From NCBI GenBank assembly GCA_013824905.1, contig PNOO01000047.1, positions 1 through 13,267 on the forward strand: 13,267 nt of DNA. Reading direction: 5' to 3'. Positions 6,584 to 12,674 of the stretch are shown piece after piece (position 1 is the stretch's first letter; every line of letters begins with the position of its first letter). The notes under the pieces were generated by a model. The model was not told where the DNA came from and made no database searches. It saw only the letters and a list, made by a program, of their open reading frames with translations. This DNA comes from Syntrophus sp. (in: bacteria) (GTDB lineage Bacteria > Desulfobacterota > Syntrophia > Syntrophales > UBA5619). A program made the position numbers and the translations under genes.

Positions 6584-7858
6584 CTATTTGGGTAATTTGA
6601 TATTGGCGAAGGGGAGTTTTTTCGCATTGTCCGCGCAGGACATGATGATCGATTCACCGGGAATCTCGGCTACGATATCGGCAAGGTCCCAGCCTTTCGC
6701 TTTCGTTCCCTTTCCTTTTACCAAGACGTAGCTCTGAACCCTCTGATGATCGCAGGCACGGACAGACTCGGGTCCTTTCGTCAAGGTATAGTTTAAACCT
6801 TCCATTGCGGCAACGATCTTCTCCTTATCGGTGACCGTGTTTGCCTTCTGCATGGCCATGAGAATCACATTCGTTGCCACATAACCCGTCTCCCCGTCCT
6901 GCTCAACGGGTTGACCGAACTTCTTCATATACGCTTCTATGAATTTCTTGCTGGCCGGATACTTATCTTTAAGTCCCCAATAGAAAGACATCCCTCCCAT
7001 GACATTCTCATCGTATGCCGCTCCGACCTCTTTTATTGTAGCCATGGCCGTCTTCGTGCAGACGATCTTCATCTGCTTGGTTAAACCAAGCTCGCTCAAT
7101 TGTTTGATGGCCGCGGTCTGATCCGCCCCCAGGTTGTTCATGACGAGGACTTCCGGCTTGGCGGCCATGATCTTGGTGAAATACGTGGAAAAATCAGTGG
7201 TTCCGAGAGGGGCATAGACATTACCGAGAAACTGGGCGCCCATCTGCTGGCTCTGCCACATCCAGCCCTCGAGGAGGCTGTGACCCCAGCGGTAATCCGC
7301 GGTAATGGCAAACCATTTCTTCCCGAGCTTCTCAAAGGCGTATTTCGATGTGGCTAGGGCTGCCGAGTAGGGAATCATCATGAAAGCGAAGCCGTACTTA
7401 CACTGGTCCGCCCCGAGCACCATATCGGACATACAATAGGCCAGATAAGGCGTTTTGTTTTTACAGGCAAATTCGTTGATGGCCAGAGAGATCGCCCCGG
7501 AGAGGGTTCCCCCGATAAAATCGCACTTTTCCTCTTCCAACAGCTCTTTGGCCCGGCGCAACGCGACGGCCCCGTTAAGCTGGTCATCTCTGTGGACCCA
7601 CTCGATCTTGCGTCCCAGGATGCCTCCCTTGGCGTTCCATTCTTCAACGGCAAGCCGGGTCGCATTCACCTGATCGGCGCCAAGGGCGGAATAGGGACCG
7701 GTCAGCGGATGCATCGTTCCGTACTTCACCACCCCCTCCTTGGCGCTGGCTCTTCGGGTGATAAAGGGGATACCAGGGCCCAGGAGCACCGCTCCCGCCA
7801 GTGCAGACGCCTTTAAAAAATCCCTCCGCGCGACCTTCTTATCCAATTTTTCATCCAT
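6584..7858 (-). CDS. Tat-exported ABC transporter substrate-binding protein (LivK-like)
   Basis: A 424-residue periplasmic ligand-binding protein of the leucine/amide-type family (PF13458). The N-terminus shows a Tat signal: R11-R12-D-F-L-K, a hydrophobic stretch and probable cleavage after ASA at residue 39. The mature protein opens VVKYGTMHPLTGPYSALG and continues with the family's AVEEWNAKGGILGRKIE pattern. Twin-arginine export suggests folding, or binding of a cofactor or ligand, before export, though many liv-type binding proteins in this group use Tat. The ATG at 7858 is chosen because AGGAGG lies about 8 nt upstream and the Tat motif is then correctly placed; the frame stays open to 7918 without a better site. 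It is the first gene of the transporter block and probably the most highly expressed. The ligand is unknown. Confidence 0.9.
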   Translation of the reverse strand: MDEKLDKKVARRDFLKASALAGAVLLGPGIPFITRRASAKEGVVKYGTMHPLTGPYSALGADQVNATRLAVEEWNAKGGILGRKIEWVHRDDQLNGAVALRRAKELLEEEKCDFIGGTLSGAISLAINEFACKNKTPYLAYCMSDMVLGADQCKYGFAFMMIPYSAALATSKYAFEKLGKKWFAITADYRWGHSLLEGWMWQSQQMGAQFLGNVYAPLGTTDFSTYFTKIMAAKPEVLVMNNLGADQTAAIKQLSELGLTKQMKIVCTKTAMATIKEVGAAYDENVMGGMSFYWGLKDKYPASKKFIEAYMKKFGQPVEQDGETGYVATNVILMAMQKANTVTDKEKIVAAMEGLNYTLTKGPESVRACDHQRVQSYVLVKGKGTKAKGWDLADIVAEIPGESIIMSCADNAKKLPFANIKLPK

Positions 7859-8093
7859 GTACCGTTCCTCCTTTTTTTGATGATGGAAGTATGACAACCC
7901 CTCCTCCCGCCACATCACCGCCCCGCAGGAGTCTTATCGCCGCTTGTCCGTTACGATCAATTCGCTGTCCGCCTCAAAAGCCTTGGCCTACGGCCCAATG
8001 CGGTCAATTGCATTGAAGCCGGCCCGTGTCAGGTGGAGCGAATGTAAAGTAACGATCTTAATTTCCATGATATCTTCCTTTTTCTTTTTTGTT
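7859..8093 (-). other. 235-nt leader between the lacI-type gene and the binding-protein gene, with a short broken reading frame
   Basis: This gap is long compared with the rest of the operon. On the minus strand AAAGGAAG lies 5 nt upstream of an ATG at 8068 that opens 26 codons (MEIKIVTLHSLHLTRAGFN...), ends in TAG (7988-7990) and then continues in frame for 17 codons as AKAFEADSELIVTDKRR to TAA (7934). The two pieces read like one small protein broken by an amber codon. They faintly recall the LHxRPA...AxxFxS pattern of HPr phosphocarriers, but the spacing is wrong by about five residues. A small stem TTGG.CC-GTA-GG.CCAA with a TTTT nearby (about 7976-7998) overlaps the TAG. The 3' part of this leader is shared with the relic at 9471-9541. 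No convincing promoter is seen. Confidence 0.35.
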
Positions 8094-9125
8094 TTAGGGG
8101 AATTTTTGATGATACCCGCATGACTTCCGGATCACAATCTCAGGCTGCAGGATGATCTGGCTGACCGGTGCAGCGTTTTCCTTGATTCTTTTACAGAGGA
8201 TTTCGATTGCCATGGTCCCCATTTCATACTTTTTTTGGCTGATCGTGGTCAGTTCAATCCCCCGTAGCGCGCTGGCGGCAATGTTGTCGAAACCCACCAG
8301 AGCGATATCTTCGGGAATGCTCAAGCCGGCATCAAAAACTGCTTCCCGAACGCCCAAGGCCATATAGTCATTCTGGGCAAAGATAGCGGTCGGAGGCGAT
8401 TCTCGCTCAAGAAGATTCCTGGTCGCGTCATAGGCCTTCTCCTTCGAAAAGTGACATTCTACGATGAGTTCAGGCTCTATCGTCAGCCCGCCATCGATCA
8501 TGGCCCTTTTGGCGCCTTCGGTTCTTTCCATGGCTGTAGAGATGGCGAAGGAACCGGCAATGATGGCGACTCGGCGATGGCCCAGCTTATTGAGGTGCTG
8601 CATGGCCATGTAGCCGCCCGAAAAATTGTCCAGAACGACATAATCAATCATTTTATCAAGCTCATGGCTACGGATTCTCCTGTTCACCAAGACAAAGGGG
8701 AAATTGTCATCCAAAAGGGGTTTGATATCGGGATCATTGATTTCGACCGAGGAAAAAACGATGCCGTCAACCCCTTTGCTGCGCAGTAAATCGATGAAAT
8801 GCTTCTGAAGACGATGATCGTAGGTGGTGCTGCACAGGATGACGTTGTAGCCCAATTCCATCGCCTTGTCTTCGATCCCCTTTGCAAGCTCCGGATAGAA
8901 GGGGTTCATGATACTGGTGATGACGAGCCCCAGGGTTTTGCTTTGCCTGCTGACCAGGCTTCGCGCCACATAGTTGGGATAGTAATGCAACTCTTCCGCG
9001 ATCACTACGATTCTGTCCCTCGTTTTTCGACTGATTTTCGGATGATGGTTCAGGGCCATGGAGACGGTTGTTGCCGAGACACCTGCCAGTTTGGCTATGT
9101 CTTTGATAGTTGATTTCTTTTTCAC
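8094..9125 (-). CDS. LacI/GalR-family transcriptional regulator
   Basis: A 343-residue regulator. The N-terminal helix-turn-helix is TIKDIAKLAGVSATTVSMAL (residues 6-25), followed by the hinge helix YYPNYVARSLVSRQSKTLG and the periplasmic-binding-protein-like ligand domain starting GLVITSIMNPFYPELAKGIED. The C-terminal part keeps the family's FAQNDYMALG and DIALVGFDNI motifs. The GTG at 9125 is preferred: it puts the helix-turn-helix at the usual distance from the N-terminus (VKKKSTIKDI) and leaves the CpG palindrome at 9140-9153 in the leader. The frame is open upstream to a TTG at 9185. No strong Shine-Dalgarno precedes the GTG. It is transcribed toward the transporter genes, and I infer that it represses the locus and itself until the transported compound or a metabolite binds. 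LacI members controlling liv-type transporters are less usual than sugar regulators. Confidence 0.88.
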   Translation of the reverse strand: MKKKSTIKDIAKLAGVSATTVSMALNHHPKISRKTRDRIVVIAEELHYYPNYVARSLVSRQSKTLGLVITSIMNPFYPELAKGIEDKAMELGYNVILCSTTYDHRLQKHFIDLLRSKGVDGIVFSSVEINDPDIKPLLDDNFPFVLVNRRIRSHELDKMIDYVVLDNFSGGYMAMQHLNKLGHRRVAIIAGSFAISTAMERTEGAKRAMIDGGLTIEPELIVECHFSKEKAYDATRNLLERESPPTAIFAQNDYMALGVREAVFDAGLSIPEDIALVGFDNIAASALRGIELTTISQKKYEMGTMAIEILCKRIKENAAPVSQIILQPEIVIRKSCGYHQKFP

Positions 9126-9139
9126 GTCATACCAAGTGA

Positions 9140-9153
9140 GTTTAACGTTAAAC
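9140..9153. promoter_or_regulatory. CpG-centred palindrome, likely operator of the LacI-family regulator
   Basis: GTTTAACGTTAAAC is a perfect 14-bp palindrome with a central CG, the shape expected for LacI/PurR/CcpA-type operators, where hinge-helix leucines insert at the central CpG. It lies 14 bp upstream of the regulator's GTG start and downstream of a TTGACA hexamer (9180-9185 on the minus strand), so a bound repressor would block transcription of its own gene. The palindrome is seen directly; the assignment to this regulator is inference. Confidence 0.65.
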
Positions 9154-9159
9154 CGGCAG

Positions 9160-9185
9160 TACCAGAAAGAAGGGAGGTCTGTCAA
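9160..9185 (-). promoter_or_regulatory. Candidate promoter of the lacI-type gene
   Basis: Minus-strand TTGACA (9180-9185) is a consensus -35. About 16-18 bp further on is the weak -10 region TGGTACTGC, with a TG that could act as an extended -10. The CpG palindrome follows within about 10 bp, at the expected transcription start. The -10 is poor, so confidence is limited. Confidence 0.4.
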
Positions 9186-9366
9186 GAAGTTTTTTCATCA
9201 ATCTACAAGATGGGTAGATCGTTCAAGGCCGGAGTAACATGGATGAACGTGCTAAAATTTCATGATCAACGGATCGATCTTTTCCGTGTCTGTCGCACGG
9301 ATGCTCAGCTGCAACTCCTTAGGCTTCTTGGCCTCCTTTCCTTCATCAGCGGGATACTGTATCCCC
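9186..9366. other. Non-coding part of the divergent intergenic region
   Basis: No confident gene is visible here. A short inverted repeat ATCTAC/GTAGAT lies at 9201-9219. On the minus strand an open stretch ending in TAG at 9252-9254 reads ...ATDTEKIDPLIMKF, which resembles the TDKEKIVAAMEGL segment of the binding protein in this window and may be its decayed C-terminal part. A plus-strand frame from 9243 to 9539 has a plausible GGAG site but is antisense to the relic, and I do not call it. Confidence 0.35.
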
Positions 9367-9470
9367 TCACGGGAGAAGGATGCCACCGGGACCCGGGGGA
9401 ACCGTTCCTGCAAGTGCGGACGCTTTTAACAACTCCCCTCGCGTTTCCTTTCTATCCCGTTTATTTCCAT
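9367..9470 (-). pseudogene. Relic of a second ABC binding-protein gene: start and Tat signal region, frameshifted
   Basis: On the minus strand AAGGAG and an ATG at 9470 are followed by a basic stretch (MEINGIERKREG), a net loss of one base, and then in the shifted frame LKASALAGTVPPGPGG before TGA at 9367. The intact binding protein at 6584-7858 reads LKASALAGAVLLGPG at the same place. The nucleotides also align: the GCGTCnGCACTnGC block, the shared TTAAA before it, and upstream the leader block GGAGnAGGGGTnGTnATACT, with only scattered substitutions. The homology covers the leader, ribosome binding site, start and signal peptide and then fades. This is best explained by an old duplication of the binding-protein gene followed by decay. 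A Tat-signal fragment of a related but different gene is possible. Confidence 0.65.
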
Positions 9471-9515
9471 GTCGCGCTCCTTCTTCTGTTGTACGCGGGA
9501 GTATCACTACCCCTT

Positions 9516-9542
9516 CTCCTACCCACCGTCGGTAGGTAGGAG
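9516..9542. repeat. 8-bp hairpin upstream of the relic
   Basis: CTCCTACC (9516-9523) pairs perfectly with GGTAGGAG (9535-9542), and an inner ACC/GGT can extend the stem. No T-run follows in either direction, so it is not a standard terminator. It lies within the leader segment that resembles the leader of the intact binding-protein gene. Confidence 0.5.
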
Positions 9543-9732
9543 TTATGTCGTTGTGTCATGCACCTGGCAACAATTATGAGGGCTTGTCAATGAAATGCAT
9601 TGTGAAAAAACAGGATATGCAAACCTTGATTGCGGGGTGAATGAATTTCGGATACCCTGTGCGGCATCGACATAAAAACGGTGATGCCGATCCCTTCTTC
9701 CAACGCTCAGATCACCGGAGTAAGGAGAACCC
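9543..9732. other. Upstream region of the DUF362 gene
   Basis: No gene is seen here. Minus-strand CATAAT near 9575 is a good -10 element, but no matching -35 sits 17 bp upstream of it. A 7-bp inverted repeat CGGCATC/GATGCCG (9662-9668 and 9683-9689) lies about 43 bp before the DUF362 ATG and could be an operator or a leader hairpin for that gene. GTAAGGAGAACCC forms the ribosome binding site just before 9733. No consensus plus-strand promoter is visible. Confidence 0.35.
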
Positions 9733-10872
9733 ATGTCCCACGTATTTGTCAGGCAGGCGACCTATGAAAATAGTGTGCTCAGGCCGCTGATCTTCGAGAT
9801 GATGGAGGCGATGGGGGGAGCGGAAATCCATAAAAGCAGCCGCGTCCTGATCAAACCGAACCTCCTCTCCCCGGCTACGCCGCAGCAGGCCATCCTGACC
9901 CATCCAGCCATCATCCGGTTTGTTGTGGAGTACGTTCTGGAGAAGGGGGCGCGACCGCTCGTCGCCGATAGCCCCGCGATCGGCTCCTTCGAGACGATCC
10001 TCAGGCGAAACGGCATTCATGACGCCCTTAGGGGGTGCGACTGCGAATGCCGGCCGTTTCAGAATTCGGTCAAGGTCGATGTCGGCGAGCCTTTCGGCGC
10101 AATCGCCGTCGCTGAGGAGGCAGTCCGGGCGGATGTGATCGTAAACCTCGCCAAATTCAAGACCCACAGCCAAATGCTCCTTACCCTCGCGGTCAAAAAC
10201 CTCTTCGGTTGCATCGTCGGCTACCGGAAACCGGAGTGGCACATGCGGGCCGGCGTCGACAGGCAAATGTTCGCCCGGCTGCTCGTCCGGATCGGCCGGA
10301 CGCTGAAGCCGTCATTCAATATCCTCGACGGCATCTTAGCCCTCGAGGGGGATGGCCCCGGCCGGGGTGGCGTCCCAAAGCAAATCGGTCTTCTCATGGC
10401 CGGGCGAGACCCCTTTGCCGTCGATCTCGCCGTTTGCCGGATGCTGGGCCTCGGTCAGGAACAGGTCCCGCTGCTGAAGGCTGCCGCAGAAAATGGCGTC
10501 CTTCTGCCCGAACCGGAGATTGACGGGACTCTCCCTGCGATTCGGGATTTCCGGCTCCCCTGTCTCACACCGCTCATCTATGGTCCGCGGTTCCTCCACG
10601 CCTTCATCCGGCGACAGCTCATCCGGCGACCGGTCTGTGACGGGGCTCTCTGCCGGATGTGCGGGGAATGCTGGGAGATCTGTCCAGCCGGGGCGATAAC
10701 GCCGGAGGAGAAGCCGCTCCGTTTCGATTACAACCGTTACAACCGTTGCATCCGTTGCTACTGTTGCATTGAGGTCTGCCCCTTCGGCGCCCTCCGGACC
10801 GCCGAGACTCTTGCCGGAAGGATCTTCCGCCGGACGGCGGCGGTCATCCTCCCGCCTGGTTCGATGGAATAA
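9733..10872 (+). CDS. DUF362 protein with C-terminal two-[4Fe-4S] ferredoxin domain
   Basis: A 379-residue cytoplasmic protein. Residues 1-280 form the DUF362 domain, with the typical VLIKPNLLSP (38-47), VVEYVLEKGARPLVADSPA, VNLAKFKTHSQMLLTLAVKNLFGC and GDGPGRGG motifs. The C-terminus has two complete CxxCxxCxxxCP sets: C307, C310, C313, C317 and C339, C342, C345, C349, expected to bind two [4Fe-4S] clusters. DUF362 proteins are common in anaerobes and are proposed to act in electron transfer; no reaction is established that I can name with confidence. The start has AAGGAG 7 nt upstream. It is the first plus-strand gene, 77 bp before the CcdA-like gene, so they could share a transcript. A Tyr/Asn-rich linker (FDYNRYNRC) separates the clusters. 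Confidence 0.88.
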   Translation: MSHVFVRQATYENSVLRPLIFEMMEAMGGAEIHKSSRVLIKPNLLSPATPQQAILTHPAIIRFVVEYVLEKGARPLVADSPAIGSFETILRRNGIHDALRGCDCECRPFQNSVKVDVGEPFGAIAVAEEAVRADVIVNLAKFKTHSQMLLTLAVKNLFGCIVGYRKPEWHMRAGVDRQMFARLLVRIGRTLKPSFNILDGILALEGDGPGRGGVPKQIGLLMAGRDPFAVDLAVCRMLGLGQEQVPLLKAAAENGVLLPEPEIDGTLPAIRDFRLPCLTPLIYGPRFLHAFIRRQLIRRPVCDGALCRMCGECWEICPAGAITPEEKPLRFDYNRYNRCIRCYCCIEVCPFGALRTAETLAGRIFRRTAAVILPPGSME

Positions 10873-10949
10873 AAGGGTTTTACCTTTACCGAAGCTTATG
10901 TTAGTGAACTACGACGAATGAGAGATGGGGGGCAAGAAAGAGGAAGGGC

Positions 10950-11666
10950 ATGGTTGAACATTTCGTAAGCGGTTTGTCAGGTTACCTGCAGGGATCTTAT
11001 CTTCTCGCCTATCTGGCCGTCTACCTTGGGGGTATACTGGTCAGCTTCACCCCCTGCGTCTATCCGATCATTCCTATCACCGTCGCTTTTATCGGGGCGC
11101 GGGGCAGCGGTTCCTTGAACCGGGGATTTGTCCTTGCGTTGGTCTACGTCCTTGGTATGGCCGTCACTTATATGATTCTCGGCGCCGTCGCTTCTCTTAC
11201 CGGAAAGCTGTTCGGCCGTATCCAGATAAACCCCTGGACCTATTTTCTCATCGGAAACCTCTGCATTCTCATGGGCTTGTCAATGATGGATCTGTTTTCC
11301 CTCCGCATTCGGACACCCGGCTTCGTGACAAGGATGCAGCGACAAAGAAAAATTCATGGAATAACGGGTAGTTTCCTCGTCGGGGCGGCCTCCGGACTCG
11401 TCATGGGTCCCTGTACGGCGCCGGCCCTTGCCGTGGTTCTCGGCTATGCGGCGACCCGGCAGAACGTGATCTTTGCCTCCAGTTTGTTGTTTGTCTTTGC
11501 CGTCGGGATGGGGACCGTCCTTATCCTCCTCGGTACTTTTGCCGGTCTTCTGGCCGGCATCCCCAGATCCGGCGCGTGGATGGTCCGGGTCAGCCATCTC
11601 TTCGGCTGGATACTTCTCGGTACAGGCGAGTATTTCCTGATCAACGCGGGAATTCTCTGGGTTTAA
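10950..11666 (+). CDS. CcdA/DsbD-type membrane thiol-disulfide transporter
   Basis: A 238-residue protein with about six membrane helices and no periplasmic domains, as in CcdA. It holds the two hallmark cysteines of the DsbD transmembrane domain: C36 in SFTPCVYPIIP and C155 in GPCTAPAL. These pass electrons from cytoplasmic thioredoxin to periplasmic thiol proteins, supporting cytochrome c maturation or disulfide reduction. A loop rich in Arg and Lys (RTPGFVTRMQRQRKIHG, 121-137) divides the two three-helix halves. AGAGGAAGGGC precedes the ATG. The TlpA-like gene follows after only 9 nt, so the pair works together: this protein feeds reductant to the TlpA-like partner. Confidence 0.87.
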   Translation: MVEHFVSGLSGYLQGSYLLAYLAVYLGGILVSFTPCVYPIIPITVAFIGARGSGSLNRGFVLALVYVLGMAVTYMILGAVASLTGKLFGRIQINPWTYFLIGNLCILMGLSMMDLFSLRIRTPGFVTRMQRQRKIHGITGSFLVGAASGLVMGPCTAPALAVVLGYAATRQNVIFASSLLFVFAVGMGTVLILLGTFAGLLAGIPRSGAWMVRVSHLFGWILLGTGEYFLINAGILWV

Positions 11667-11675
11667 GGAGATAAA

Positions 11676-12239
11676 ATGTGGTACGCATTCAATCGGAAAA
11701 AGAAGTTTCTTGAAGTTCTGTTTACCGGCGGATTCAGGCGAATCGCCATGGCCGTATTGATCGCCTCTGTGTTCACCCCCCTCCCCGGTGCCCGCGCGGC
11801 TAACCCCCAACCGTTCGACATCACGAAGCTCACCATCGAGAACAAGGCGCCGGACTTCGTCCTTACGGACCTGAACGGCCAGAAATTCCGCCTGAGCGAC
11901 CATAAAGGGAAAAGACCGGTCCTGATCATTTTCAGTACGACCTGGTGTTCCTTCTGCAGGGCCGAGATCCCCCACTTCAAATCCCTCTATGCCTCTTATG
12001 CCAAGCAGGGGCTGGAGATCGTCAACATCGACATCCAGGAATCGAAAGAAAAGGTGGTAAAATACGCCGCCAAATACGAGTTGCCCTACCGTACCCTGTT
12101 GGACGAGGACGGTACGGTAAGCGGTGTTTACGAAGTCAAGGGAGTTCCTACGCTGATTCTCGTCGACAAAAACGGTATGATCGTCTGCCGTCAGTGCCGC
12201 ACCGTGGATACCCTGCTCAAGACGATGATGAAGAAGTGA
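11676..12239 (+). CDS. TlpA/ResA-like periplasmic thioredoxin with a second C-terminal CxxC
   Basis: A 187-residue exported protein. A basic N-terminus and hydrophobic stretch (MAVLIASVFTPLPG) end in ARA|ANPQ, a good signal-peptidase site near residue 41. The thioredoxin fold follows: NKAPDFVLTDLNGQKFRLSD, the active site W90-C91-S-F-C94, and the cis-proline region GVPTLILVD. It matches TlpA/ResA, membrane-facing reductases that reduce apocytochrome c or other periplasmic thiols. Unusually, the C-terminal strand ends IVCRQCRTVD, giving another CxxC at 171-174. TAAGGAGATAAAATG gives a strong start. It sits directly downstream of its likely electron donor, the CcdA-like protein. No dedicated cytochrome biogenesis gene is visible nearby, so the target is unknown. 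Confidence 0.87.
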   Translation: MWYAFNRKKKFLEVLFTGGFRRIAMAVLIASVFTPLPGARAANPQPFDITKLTIENKAPDFVLTDLNGQKFRLSDHKGKRPVLIIFSTTWCSFCRAEIPHFKSLYASYAKQGLEIVNIDIQESKEKVVKYAAKYELPYRTLLDEDGTVSGVYEVKGVPTLILVDKNGMIVCRQCRTVDTLLKTMMKK

Positions 12240-12373
12240 TAACCGCTTTTGGGCCGGATCTCACGAGATCGTTTGTGGGGGATGCGGGATCAACCGGAAG
12301 GGCATGAAAAAGGAGAGTCGGACGAAATCCCCGGCAGCGGGCCGGAAGAGCATCGTATGTATCAGGAGGCAAT
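12240..12373. other. Intergenic leader before the thiamine-binding-type gene
   Basis: The 134-nt gap contains two small stems: GATCT-CACG-AGATC (12257-12270) and CCGGC-AGCGG-GCCGG (12331-12345). Neither is followed by a T-run. The conserved TPP-riboswitch boxes (CUGAGA and the ACCUGAU region) are absent. The AGGAGG ribosome binding site of the next gene closes the region. Confidence 0.35.
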
Positions 12374-12667
12374 ATGAGCGTTCTTATCCATTTTTCGATT
12401 TTTCCCACCGACAAGGGAACGAGCGTCAGCCCCTATGTGGCCAAAGCCGTGCGGATCATCCGGGAGAGCGGTCTCCCCTATAAGATCGGTCCGATGAGCA
12501 CGGCCGTCGAGGGGGAGTGGGGCGAGGTCATGGCCGTGGTGGAGAACAGCTTTAAAGAACTCCGGAAGGAGTGCAGCCGGATTTACATGACGCTGCAGAT
12601 GGATTACCGCGAGGGGGCGGTCAACCGCATTGAGGGAAAGATCAAGTCGATCGAGGAGAAACTGTAA
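12374..12667 (+). CDS. MTH1187 family thiamine-binding protein (DUF77)
   Basis: A 97-residue protein covering the whole MTH1187/YkoF-like family domain (PF01910): VLIHFSIFPTDKGTSVSPYVAKA near the N-terminus, the conserved Y-K-(I/L)-G-P-M-S-T-(A/V)-(V/I)-E-G-(E/D)-W core (36-49) and the C-terminal SRIYMTLQMDYREG and KIKSIEEKL helix. Some members bind thiamine or hydroxymethylpyrimidine-type ligands; others are uncharacterised, so the binding role is inferred from the family name. AGGAGG lies 5 nt upstream of the ATG. It ends 7 bp before the convergent GDP-fucose synthase stop. A CCCGC/GCGGG hairpin just beyond (12716-12731) may end transcription. Cytoplasmic; no signal is seen. Confidence 0.88.
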   Translation: MSVLIHFSIFPTDKGTSVSPYVAKAVRIIRESGLPYKIGPMSTAVEGEWGEVMAVVENSFKELRKECSRIYMTLQMDYREGAVNRIEGKIKSIEEKL

Positions 12668-12674
12668 TCATCCT

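Noticed and set aside
9243..9539. A small plus-strand membrane-protein frame with two hydrophobic segments and a GGAG site
   Set aside because: It is antisense to the binding-protein relic, whose signal-peptide codons reversed naturally give leucine-rich stretches. It has no recognisable family and lies in a region better explained by decay.
11280..11975. A 231-codon minus-strand open frame across the CcdA-like and TlpA-like genes
   Set aside because: Both plus-strand genes have clear family motifs and ribosome binding sites, and the reverse frame is charged and low complexity. It is a shadow.
12240..12373. A TPP riboswitch before the thiamine-binding-type gene
   Set aside because: The gap has room for one, but the conserved CUGAGA and ACCUGAU elements are absent, and the short stems do not form the expected three-way junction.
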